From NCBI RefSeq assembly GCF_020085105.1, contig NC_058058.1:2117587-2181586 (forward strand): a stretch of 64,000 bases of DNA, given 5' to 3'. How positions within the stretch are numbered: position 1 is the first letter of the stretch; each line of letters starts with the position of its first letter. This DNA is from Siniperca chuatsi (lineage: Eukaryota; Chordata; Actinopteri; Centrarchiformes; Sinipercidae). The notes beneath the pieces are model-generated. The model saw nothing but the letters and a program-made list of their open reading frames with translations, did no database searches and was not told where the DNA came from. Below, one piece after another: positions 1-10,560 of the stretch. A program made the translations under genes and the position numbers.

Positions 1-461
1 CCTGCTAGCAAGGAGAGGACGCCGGCAGCGATGAAGATGAAGATGAAGATGCAGCGACGACTGATGATGTTTTTCACTGTATAAACCAAATAAGTCTGTG
101 TCCGCTCCTTCTTCGTCTTCTTCTTTGAGGTTTTGTGTTTCAGAAAGGGCTCTTATCTAGTCACCTGGGCTCTGTCTGTGCACGTGCCTGCCTCCACCAA
201 GCTGCAACTGTCTTTGGTTGAATTTTATTACATTTTTTTTATATGCAGATTCAAATGTGGGGGAACCAAATGGATTTATTTTTGAATACTTTCAGACAAT
301 CCAATCCAAACTACTTAACGCTTGTACAGTAAAAGTACTGCAAGTTTCTTTACGACAAACAAAACCAAGAGCTAATAATTATTCAGCACACATATCAGTG
401 CTAGCATGTTTTTGTTATGTCAAAACAAAACATAAATCTTTTTAGGGCACAACTGTTGCCG
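1..461. other. gene-free AT-rich sequence
   Basis: No coding signal was found. A short GATGAA-type run is visible near 30-53. The one longer open frame (218-445, plus) has no recognisable domain and sits in AT-rich DNA. Confidence 0.5.
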
Positions 462-661
462 GGGACGTTAAAATGAGACAAACATGTTTTAGCACAGAAA
501 TGAAGAACTTCTTTTTTTCTGTCATTTCAGTCAATATTTCAAAATAAAGATGAAATATATTATTTCAAAGAAAAAACAGATTCATTTACAGTATTTTGTA
601 TTTCTATTTATTTGTATTTTTAAAGAATTGTCATATATACTGTATATCTGTGTACCAGAAT
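462..661 (+). repeat. left arm of a ~200-bp inverted duplication
   Basis: This segment reappears in reverse complement at 2532-2845, with the same order of blocks. Shared blocks include ACGTTAAAATGAGAC, TGTTTTAGCACAGA, AATAAAGATGAAATATAT and ATATACTGTATATCTGTGTA. Homology stops near 462-466 on the outside and after ACCAGAA (about 661) on the inside. The 1.9 kb between the arms is not shared. The arms are probably two oppositely oriented copies of one AT-rich interspersed repeat rather than transposon ends, because no target-site duplication is seen outside. Confidence 0.75.
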
Positions 662-2095
662 AAAACCGTAAAACCAAAATAAATAAACAAAAATGAATCA
701 AAGTAAATAAAAAAATGAAAATGACAATTGATTCATATTATTCATATTATCACCGCAATTTTGGAGAGCTGGTAAATTAATTGTTTACAGAATTAATTGT
801 GTACAGAGAGCCGTCATTATTGCAAAATTAATTTTGCAATAATGACATCATCCCTTACTTGAAGATGTTCTGGCTAACATGTTAGCAAAATATTAGCTGC
901 TTACACATCCAGCAGACATTTTCCCACTGCGGTCATGTTTGTGTCCACCTGATGAAGGTGAGTCCTCCATTTTCCATCCAAACTATTAAAAACATGTTCC
1001 TTCATCACCATGAACACACACACTGTAGTTTATTCTGACACACACCGTCCTGCTGCCCCAAACACTCACTACAGCACCACATGTGGATTCATCCACCGCT
1101 GGAAATAGTCCCCAACAGATGCACTGTTTCCTCCTGTTTGTTTGATAAAAACTACAGCGAGCAGCTGTTTTGGGAAATGACTGAGCCTTTTTAAACATGA
1201 AACTATATTTGTGAGGTTTTTAAAAAATGTACGTCTTCAGTAAGAACTGTCAGCGCGTTCGTTTATTTGCAAAAGAAAAGTCTGGAGAGAAGCTATTCCT
1301 TAATTTGGCATTTATTATAGCATTGGAGGATCCAACAGCATCTTGAACAAGGATCTTTGCGATTCAGAAAACCACAGTCAGCACGCTGTTAATCTGAAGT
1401 CATCATCCTAAAAAAGAATGCTATTCTTAACATTACACAGAGTTTTAAATGAGAATGTACAACTATCTGATAGGTTTCTACAGAGGCGGGGAGGAGCTGT
1501 GGTTTAGACTTAGCTCTCCCTTCGGTGGTGCACAGGCTGGTCCCAGCCTCTTGGCACACGATTCCACCCTTCGTGTGGAGACAGCGTCCTATTGGAGGAA
1601 TCCTACACTCCTTCTGTTTGTAAGTTGCTAAAGTCTCTGCTTCGTTCCCCAAAACTGATACTTTTCCTCTCATGGTCATTACAATACATACTGTCCTCAG
1701 TACATGATGTTCTTTCTGATCTCCCTGTTTCTTTGTATAAATGTAAGCCTGTTTGCAACAGCTAATCAACATTTCCCTGCAGTCAGCAGGACAACTCTTT
1801 AAATTGTTAAACCTCATGCCCTGTGTGTGTGTGTATATGTGTAAAAAAGTTTCAACATGGTATTAATATAATAGGCAAGCAACCTTCATTAAAATTTTAA
1901 ATTCTCACAGAACCAATGGGCTCGGAGCTGAGAGCCGCAGACAGGAAGTCAGGAAGTATTGCGAGACAAACACATTGGAGTTGGTCTTTTCATGGGATTA
2001 TTTTGACAATAAGAAAAATATAGAATGACACCAGACTTATCCTTTAAGGACATGTTGCTTGCAGTGTACATGTAACATACATGTATGTAACTGTA

Positions 2096-2097
<2 letters not shown>
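662..2097. other. gene-free spacer inside the inverted duplication
   Basis: AT-rich unique-looking sequence containing a perfect palindrome (813-846). The open frame at 1389-1817 (minus, 142 codons) has no domain, signal peptide or codon pattern that supports a gene. Confidence 0.45.
813..846. repeat. 34-bp perfect palindrome
   Basis: GTCATTATTGCAAAATT is followed directly by its exact reverse complement with no spacer. It is AT-rich and could extrude as a cruciform. No transposon or gene is visible next to it. Confidence 0.9.

Positions 2098-2134
<37 letters not shown>
2098..2134 (+). repeat. (TG)n microsatellite
   Basis: About 18 uninterrupted TG units. Confidence 0.98.
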
Positions 2135-2136
<2 letters not shown>

Positions 2137-2239
2137 AGGAGAAAGGGAATAGCTGATCGCTCTGGGACACTGTTAACCTCGCCTCACTCCACCACGGTAA
2201 CTCCCCTCTTTTCCTCTCTCATCCATTTCTTCCTCGCTT

Positions 2240-2272
2240 CAACTCTTTCTCTTTCTCTCTCTCTCTCTTACA
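2240..2272 (+). repeat. (CT)n low-complexity tract
   Basis: Pyrimidine tract of TTTCTCTCT type inside a longer C/T-rich stretch (2200-2335). Confidence 0.8.
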
Positions 2273-2353
2273 CTGCATTATCTTTGTCTGTCTTTCACTC
2301 CATCCTCATCTATCTCCATTTTCTTCTCCTCTCTAAACAGAGGTCTCCCTGAG

Positions 2354-2355
<2 letters not shown>

Positions 2356-2385
<30 letters not shown>
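2356..2385 (+). repeat. (AC)n microsatellite
   Basis: Fifteen AC units in inverse orientation to the (TG)n at 2098-2134, 220 bp away. The two runs are complementary on the same strand. Confidence 0.98.
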
Positions 2386-2388
<3 letters not shown>

Positions 2389-2531
2389 AGGTGTCACGCT
2401 GTTTTTTTTCTAAAGACTTTATTAGACATATTATTAGTATTCATTAAATTATACATTTTATTCATTTGCAAACACACTCACTGATGTATTTATTTACTTA
2501 CTCACCTATTTATGTATTTACATTCAACACT

Positions 2532-2845
2532 TCTGGTACACAGATATACAGTATATATAGCAATTCTTTAAAAATACAAATAAATAGGAATACAAAAATA
2601 CTGTAAATGAATATGTTTTTTCTTTTATTAAAAAATATATTTCATCTTTATTTTGGAATCGTAGAAAAGGTTTCAGTCGTAGTCATCTGGACACTGTTTT
2701 CAGATTACGATAGAACACTCCTGGACGAATGAGGGACTACACCGTCTTATTTATTTTGGAATATTGACTTAAATGACTTCATAGTCAGAAATAAAGGAGT
2801 TCTTCATATCTGTGCTAAAACATGTCTCATTTTAACGTCTCGATA
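2532..2845 (-). repeat. right arm of the inverted duplication, with an insertion
   Basis: Reverse complement of 462-661. The copy is split by a 90-bp insertion at 2660-2749 that is absent from the left arm, so the left arm shows the pre-insertion state. Confidence 0.75.
2660..2749 (+). mobile_element. 5'-inverted insertion of a Penelope-like element 3' end
   Basis: Flanked by a 13-bp direct repeat, TTTATTTTGGAAT, at 2647-2659 and 2750-2762. The uninterrupted left arm of the inverted duplication has only one equivalent site. The insert is made of two adjacent pieces of the repeat that lies intact at 44247-44462. In the sense of that repeat, the upstream piece (from about CTGAAAACAGTGTCC to TTTTCTACG) is inverted and the terminal piece (ACGATAGAACACTCC to CACCGTC) is forward. 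This is the layout of a target-primed insertion with 5' inversion. Assignment to Penelope-like elements rests on the GAAACGTCTT...CCAGATGACTACGAC words, recalled from fish elements. Confidence 0.7.
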
Positions 2846-5800
2846 GGAAAACAAAGTGTAAATAAAGCACTTTCCTTACAACTAACTATTAACTACTAAT
2901 TAGATGAAAGGTCACGGAGTCATTAACATTTAAAGGGTTCTTCTGGAGAGCAGAAATGGGATCAGCAAATTTCACGACAATCTGTCTGAATGAAATCTTT
3001 ACTTCTGCCTTCACTGGTCCTGTTCATTAGTGGTGTGAAGGTTTGCTGACAGTGAGCTTCTACTACAACAGAAAACACCCATCTTACATACGCATTCAAG
3101 CACTGGAGACGGGATGGAAGTCAATGTGAACTGGACCACAACTTAATGACTGCAAGATTCACCTTCATCCCAATGTCCTCTGACACAGAAGAGCAACAGC
3201 CAATCATGCTCGTCGGTATTTGATGCCCTGGGAATGAGAACGCGTCGCCTCGTGTATAAATAAATGTATAAATTACTAATTTACTCGATCAAACATTAGT
3301 AAACATTAGTTCTTTGGATGTCAGTGTTCAGGGTTTAGTTAAAATGAAGTTATTGATAACTTTTTACTTATAATTGTCCAAAGATAAACTTTGTGACAGT
3401 AGATGATTCAGTCCTTGATCAGCAGCCTTGAACGTGCTTGTCAGGAAGGTGAAGCCCACATGTTTTGTAGCAAGAGAGTTAAAACGTATAACAGCAGTAT
3501 TAAACCAGTATGAAACCACAGAGACTGCATCTCTGACACGCTGCTGCAGACGTCTGAGGCAGATTAAGTTAGACGACCGCTGCTGCAAAAATATTGACAA
3601 GCAAAATCACATTTGGATGTTTTCGCTGTGCGCTGGGAGTGATATGAATTATAATACACCTGGACTCTCCTCTGCCTTCATCATTTCCCTCCTTCTTCTC
3701 GCCTCAAAATGCTTACCGTGAATGAAATTAAATTTCTCCGACACACTCCTCGATTTGTTGACCGTATCTCGTGCACAACGGCAGAATACCACCCTGTTTA
3801 AGAATTTTATAATGACGCCCTCTCGTACACAATTCCTGATAGTAGGAAATGAAAATAAATGGCTTTGCTTAGATGAAAGAAACAATCGCTCTACAATTAA
3901 GAAGTGTTCAGTAATTAACTCCCTATAATGATTTTTCCCATGTGGACTTCAGGCACTTTTGAAACGAGCTCAGCCATGACTGCTCCTGGCAAATCTGCAG
4001 TCACAGCAGCCAAAAACGGCCTTTTTTTCCTCCAATTGTTTGTACAGCACTTTACAAACAAGCCTTATCCCAGGATAAGGAGCGAGGGATGACAGCGGGG
4101 AGGAGAGGAGGAAAGAGAGGAGGTGAATCTGATAAGAGGTGACACCCAGGTTCGAAAAAGGAACCAGAGGCAGCAAATGAATGGGAACAAATTGAGTGGG
4201 GCTTTTTTAGAATGGGATCAATAGCAGTCAGGTGGTGAGGATGATGAGGCGTGACGAGGGGACAACGAGGCCAGGAGATACAGGACAGATCAGCACTGAT
4301 TCGAATGAACATCAGGATCTATTTATCTGTAGCTACAGCTCAGAGACTTTATTTTACAAACTCAACCTCTGTCTTAAATATATATATATATATATAAACT
4401 CACTAAATGTCAATATTCATTGACATTGTAACACAGAAGACCTAATCAATACGTTGAACATCAGGTAATAATTTAGTTTATATTTGATGTAACTTGCTGA
4501 TTCCAGTCAGAGTCTGATCTGATGCTGTTTGTTTACATCATTTGGGAATATTAAAAAATGGACAGCTTGGAGCCGTACAACAAGTTAAAAACACAACATT
4601 GACATATTATCTCCCTATAAAATAGTTTAGAATAGCTAACAGGTTAGCAAACAGCTGCCTACTAGAGTCATGATGAATGTACGTCCAATATTCACTCTCC
4701 TTTGAGCTCTGGTTTGGTCTCCACCATCTCCGGAGAAAAGTATCTGGCTCTTTAGCTGCCAGACGCTCCACTTTCTTCACCAGCTGGTCTCTGGCTGTGT
4801 CCGTCTGCTGTTTGCTGCTGAGGTGGTGTTCAGTGGGTCTGTCAGAGCTGCTGCTGCTGCTGGAAACTGAGACTGAACCTGACAGGAAACCAAAACTAGG
4901 AGCTAAAAGAGGCTAAAAAGCTGCAGAGTTGGTGACAATTACCTGTGGGCTCATCACTGAGCATGACACCTTTCACACTGCAGTCATATGATTAGCGCAG
5001 CTTTAAGGATTGTTAAAACATACTATCACTCCCTCCGGGAAATAAACGACGCCATGGTTCTGGATCCTGATGGATGTATTGCCTTTCTCATTCTTTTCTC
5101 CGCTATCACGTTCACCGTCAATGAAATCCACCGTCAAACTACAGTATGACAATGTAAAACATAAACACATTCACATATATTGCAAAAAACTCTATACATA
5201 TACACTCGGGAAACACAAACATACTTCACATACCTCGCTGGCTGCATATAACCAAGAGGGAATGAGTTCTTGAAATACCCCGATCAAAATACAAAAATGA
5301 AACACATCTTTTCTTCTTTGCAACTTCTTTATAACTTTAAATCCACATGCAGAGATATTAACTTCTCACCAAAAGTCTGTTTTTTCCTGTTGCACCTTTC
5401 AAAAATGTCCGTTTGTAACGCATATGTGCTTTAGTTCCTACTTAACATAAGCACTCAATATGCATGAATTAATTTTAAAAAACATAACAAAAAACATGTT
5501 AAAACGACAGAAATAATATGTATGGAAATTATAGAACATATTCATTGAAAGAAATATGTATGGCAGTTATACATACACAAATATTTTCATCTAGAACTCA
5601 AACTCTTATGTGAATACATCCACAAGTTCATACAGTCAAAAATATGGATGTGACCTTTAGAATTTTCTTTATATTTCTTTAAACTTTAAACAACAGTTAA
5701 AAAAGGACCTTGAGATGTTACCTTGAGAAGTTTAATTTTACATCAAAAGCTTTCAATATATTTTACTCTTGTTGAGACGGTAAAGATTTAGCGTTCAAAG

Positions 5801-6667
5801 GGGAAACAAAGGATTCATGGAAATGAATTCCTTTAATCTCCATTGAAACTGTCATTGCACAGCTTGTAAACATGTGAGCTGTGCCCCATCAATTACACAG
5901 TAATTCTAACAATGTTGAAAATATGTCTTCAGTGACACAAACTCAAGCATGATGAGTACAATGCAATGTAATGGAAATGGCTTCTTCAGTTGATCCACGG
6001 AGAGCTTTTCAGTGTTTTTCAGCAAGTTAAAAACTGCTTTGATTTAAATCCCCCAGTTTGCACAAATGTATGGAACAACTTAAAAACGTTAAATTGTTCT
6101 GCAGCCTGTCCCACTGTGACGCTTCTGGCGAGTCTATTGTTTTGTTTGCTGCCATGTCCCTCCGTCCCACTGAGCTGTCGTCAACACCACGTGGAATAAA
6201 TGTCCTCCGAATGACTTCAGTCACAGGGACGTATTCAGACTCAGTAACTCTACACGTCTCCAATCAAACAAATTTGTCCAGGACTGCTGAGGAATTCTGG
6301 GAAATGATAAGTGAGCTTTGTTGTTTTTTCTTCTCTTTTTTTTTCGTCATTTAAGTTTTGTTCTAACGAAAATTTAAAAAGTGAATCCTCACCAGAAAGG
6401 CACGACAACAAATGTTAGCTTAACTTTTCTCTCCCAAGGGCATAAGCTTGGTTTCAGAAGTCGGGGGGACAATGAAGTCAGGGGTTCTTCAACCATTAAA
6501 AAAATGAAAATACTGAAATAATAGTGAGTCTGGCAAAAACAACGATCACTGACAAAACAAAATGAGAAGCTGCTTTTGTATTGACCCAGTGTTTCAAATA
6601 TTAATACAAATTTCCAGCACCATCATTACACGGCACGAAGTTAGCAACATCATGTACGTAGCCATCA
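2846..6667. other. gene-free region
   Basis: AT-rich, with no recognised exon. Contents include a (TA)n run at 4378-4396 and a small palindrome, CCTTATCC-CA-GGATAAGG, at 4063-4080. All open frames are under about 100 codons and without domains. Confidence 0.5.
4378..4396 (+). repeat. (AT)n microsatellite
   Basis: Uninterrupted alternating A/T run. Confidence 0.9.
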
Positions 6668-6790
6668 ATTCAATTTTATTTTATTTATATAGTGCCAATT
6701 CATAACAGAAACTATCTCATTGCACTTTTCCTGTAGAGCAGGTCTATTCCGTACTTATTTACAGAGACCCAACAAATCCCATCAAATGAA
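6668..6790 (+). repeat. interspersed repeat fragment (teleost TTTATTTATATAGTGCCAA family)
   Basis: Contains the words TTTTATTTATATAGTGCCAA, TAGAGCAGGTCTA and GAGACCCAACAA, which I recognise from a very common fish interspersed repeat. Its class is uncertain; it is probably the 3' end of a non-LTR element. Confidence 0.55.
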
Positions 6791-6866
6791 TATTTAAGAC
6801 TTTGTAAAGTTCTCATTTCCATATGACGCAGCTGGAAACATTAAAAAGTCCACTAGAGTCTGGGGT

Positions 6867-6945
6867 AGCTAACGTTAGTTAGCTAACGTTAGTTAGTTAA
6901 CGTTAGTTAGTTAACGTTAGTTAGTTAACGTTAGTTAGCTAGCTA
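6867..6945 (+). repeat. 14-bp tandem repeat (AGYTAACGTTAGTT)
   Basis: Five consecutive 14-bp units from 6867 to 6936, followed by a degenerate AGCTAGCTAC end. Each unit contains the palindrome AACGTT. Confidence 0.9.
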
Positions 6946-7149
6946 CAACTGATCAAATTTGCCACTGACACTTATCACTTCAGCTGGAGAAAACAACGGT
7001 CTGACTGAGATGTTTGTTTCTCTTTACTTTCATTCACACACAGACTCTGTATTATCGCTGTCTGGCTTTTGTTATCTCAGTGGTTTTCTGTTGTTATCTT
7101 CATCATCCCTCGCTGTCATCCCTTCACCACACAGTCCTACTGTTTACGC

Positions 7150-7655
7150 AGGGAAGATAGAGCGAGGGACAGAAAGACAGAGAGAGGGAGAGAGAGAGAT
7201 GGAGGTGAATTGACACTCCACACTGACTCCTGACGCTCGCCAGCAGAATAACGAGTAGCCGCTCGGCATGCTGGTCACATCGCCTCCACTGTCAATGAGT
7301 GAGTGAGTGAACGAGCGAGAAGGGGAGTGACAGAGGAGAGGGAGAGGCAACGAGGTGAATAACAGACAGGGAGGGGGGAGTGGAAGAACGAAAGAGAGGG
7401 AGAGAGAGAGAGGAATATGGAAGGGAAAAGAAGGGACGAGCGAGGTAGAGAGTGAATGAAAAATGAGACAGAGAGAGAAACTGAGGGATATGAAGAGGAG
7501 AGAGGCAACAAGGTGAATTATGGGAAAGGAGGGTGGAGGAAAGGGAGTGAGAGGTAAAGAAAGAATGAATGGTGGAGAGAGGGAAAAGGGTAAAGATGGA
7601 GGGGAGAGGAGATGAAGGGCAGTGATGCTGATGAAGACGGGGGGGGGGGGCTTTG
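7150..7655 (+). repeat. polypurine (GA-rich) tract
   Basis: From 7295 to 7655 the plus strand is almost entirely A and G, built of GAGAGA, GGGAGAGG, GAATGAATG and similar words. It ends in a run of ten G at about 7641-7650. A shorter purine block covers 7150-7205. Long minus-strand open frames here (Leu/Ser/Pro-rich) follow from this composition and are not genes. Confidence 0.85.
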
Positions 7656-9517
7656 AATACGATGAATGAAGGTTTATGAGAACACAAACACACGTACAGT
7701 AAAGAGACAAACATGCACTGCAACAGGCCATGATGGTGTCAAATGTAGATACAAATAGAACGATTTTATTAATTGAGGATGTGGATAAACATGCAACAGG
7801 TGATCTGAAGTTACAGCATAAAAGTTATCAAACCATTATCACCAATAATGTCATAATATTTATGTAACAGTACTTGAACTTCATCTTTTTAGCGGTTTAC
7901 TGCAACAGAATCCTATAATGCGTTCACTTACTATTGTAGCTACTGACGTACCTTTGAACTGTGAGGTGGTCACTTATTGCCGTACGTACTGAACTGTGAT
8001 GTGACAAATCTTTTAACTGAACTGAACAAAGTGACTGGAATCAGCGAAGTGATTCCATCTCTCTCTGCGACGATGCACCTGGGAATCCTGAACGCACCAT
8101 GGATACTGACTACAATACAAAGGAGGCTGTGTTTAAATCCTCCTTGATGTCTTACGGTCAGTTAAACCCATGGTTAGGTTAGTTACCTGTCAGTTAACTG
8201 CTAACAGAACCTGAAGGGTCAGTACTGTTGCTATGGTTACCTGCAGTTTAACACACCTGGAGCTCTGATTTAAAACTTTAAAACTGTTGACAAGAACTAT
8301 ATTTGAGGTGTCTCTATGTGATTTTTACAGACATTTGCCAGCAGGACTGAGCATTCTCCTGGACCGGGCACAGTGCTGATTTATCACTAATCTTCAACAT
8401 TTTGCATTCGTGCTAACATGCTGCTTAAATACCTGCGCAGTCGGAGGACTGATGTTCAAATGATGACACGTAACAACCACTTCAATCCTTTCAAAGAAAT
8501 GATCAGGACCATCAAAGACAGATTTTAGATAAGTTAGAGAAAAAAGACTGCAAGAGCACACACAAGGGATTCACACACATGTACAGTAAGTGAAGACAGA
8601 GCTGCAGGTTATGTGCTAATGAAATGCATGACGTTCCCATTAAGGATTAAACACACCAAACGCTAATCACGTGGCACCAGTCGTTGAATGTCAATCACGC
8701 ACAAACACATCCAGATGCCATGCGCCCACAGATCCAACACGAAGGAGGAGAAAGCGGCTGAATCTAATCCGAACTCAATGGGAGACTGACGATTAGCTGA
8801 AATGAAAGACAAGTGTTGATTCTCACGACTGCGTCGCTGTGAAATTTGTTGTGACAGAAGAAAAAAAGTGACTGAATCTGTTGAACGCTGCAGCTCCAGT
8901 GATGTCATCTGCTTCAACAAAAAACTATTCACAAAATGAAAGACTGGTCCATTTAGAGTTGCAATGGATTTTTTTTATTTTTTTTACCACTGCACTGTCA
9001 GATATTACTTATTGCTTAATCTAACATCTCCATCGACAGGATTGTTCGTTGATCTGTCACCTCTATGAATAAGGATAGGTTGGGCACAACAGCTGCTGGG
9101 TTAAGGTTAGGGAAAGATTGTGGTCATGATACGAGACACCAACGTTGACTGGAAGGTACTCGGTTTGTTGACCAAACCATCCACCTCGACCTGCTCCCTT
9201 ATAGGTTTTGTGGCGCTGTAACATCAAATGTCTTCCACCTTTGCTCTGGACGGAGACAGTCATAACTGACACAGCCACAAGATGTCCATGTCAGGTAACA
9301 GTAAGCATATGGTTTTAGGTATTGGAACAAATGATGCTTTTGATATTTTTCTCGTGAGGACAGTTTGCAGAAAGACCTGATCAAAATGAGCTGCTTGGGT
9401 TTGATGCAGTTATGTGTTGATTTTGGACGCAGAAACGTGGATTTACGTCAGATTTTGACGGTTAGACAATATTGCGTTATGTTTGACATTCCTCACACGT
9501 ATGTTAAAATGTTAATG
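7656..9517. other. gene-free region
   Basis: No recognised coding sequence. A GGGTTAAGGTTAGGG-containing block at about 9095-9180 resembles moderately repeated fish DNA but could not be matched inside the window. Confidence 0.45.
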
Positions 9518-9655
9518 CCCTGTGGAGTAAACGAAGTTAGTGAATGTAAATTCAGTGTTACTCACCAAAACGCGTTGTGTGTGTCCTTTAGGTCTAACAA
9601 CTGTGTCGAATGCATTTCCTTCCTCATTGAACATTTGAAATCATTCTTCACGTTG
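9518..9655 (+). mobile_element. MITE-like repeat, family B, copy 1 (partial)
   Basis: Shares an ordered set of words with 50286-50483 and 53796-53945: GTGGAGT near the start, ATTCAGTGTTAC, GGTCTAACAA, then TGCATTTCCTTCC and ACATTTGAAA. This copy lacks the clear terminal repeats of the 50286 copy. Confidence 0.65.
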
Positions 9656-10129
9656 GAAACGGTTTCTGAAGCTCTCAGCCACATCTTGTGGTCTTCCTCA
9701 GCAGGGCGCAACAGGAACAAACCCAACAACCCACTTTAAGCCCGAGACTGACAACAGGGAAAGAAACCCAGTACACAGTCCATTATGTCCAGAAACTGGT
9801 GTAGGGTCATCTGTGTTATCTGGTCAGATAATATGCAAAGGCAGATGATAAGCATTAAATCAGATTCAATATTTATGGACAATGATTACCCACAGGTACG
9901 ATGTAGTGGTAGTATAGGAGTATGTCTGACACAAAAAATAAACACAATTTAAAAGTTCAAATGTATAAAGATATAAACCAGTTATAGATTAAGTGGTTAA
10001 TATTTTCAGCTCTACGTAAATTACCTTTTCTACCAAATCAGCTGTACAGGTGGCTTAAGGCTGGATGGATCCTCACTGTACGCTTCATTTTAATGAAACA
10101 TGAACATTTCTTTTCCTTTCAGCCTGTTG
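9656..10129. other. gene-free region
   Basis: Nothing recognised. Confidence 0.4.
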
Positions 10130-10560
10130 TCACCCATGTGTTGAAATAAAGCCGCTCTCTGGGGTTTAAAAGCTGTGACAAAACATGAAATATGGCTTCA
10201 ATATGTCCCTGCAGTTTTATTTGGCCCTTGTAAGCATAAATCACACATTGTTAAAGTGTCCCGGATTATACAGCAGCCCTTGATGACAGCGTCAGTTAAA
10301 CAGCTGCAGTGTAATGCAAATGTAATGTCATGAAAGAACGATTACATTTCGCCTGAAAAATTCAATTTGATACGAGATAAAAGAGTGCAGAGAGCCATTA
10401 ATGCAGGTAATTTGGCAGCGCTCGCCACCATAACCATTACATGCAGGCTTCGGCCCATACTGAGCTGATTACTGCATGTTACTGGTGAGGAGAGAATACA
10501 GGGGACAGGACACACGGCTCCTTCATCAATAAACCGCTGAATGAGGGAGGGATGCAAAAG
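10130..10560. promoter_or_regulatory. candidate conserved non-coding element
   Basis: Unique-looking, non-repetitive sequence with no open frame of note. It is dense in words seen in vertebrate developmental enhancers: ATGCAAAT-like AATGCAAATG (about 10314), GCCATTAATGCAGGTAATTTG (homeobox-type cores, about 10395-10415) and repeated CATTA/TAATG. This is an inference from composition only; cross-species conservation is untested. Confidence 0.25.

Noticed and set aside
2532..2845. The inverted arms as terminal repeats of a 2.4-kb transposon
   Set aside because: Homology ends raggedly on the outside, no target duplication is seen, and the spacer has no transposase.
7144..7731. 195-codon minus-strand Ser/Leu/Pro-rich frame
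   Set aside because: Produced by the polypurine tract; overlapping frames are equally open.
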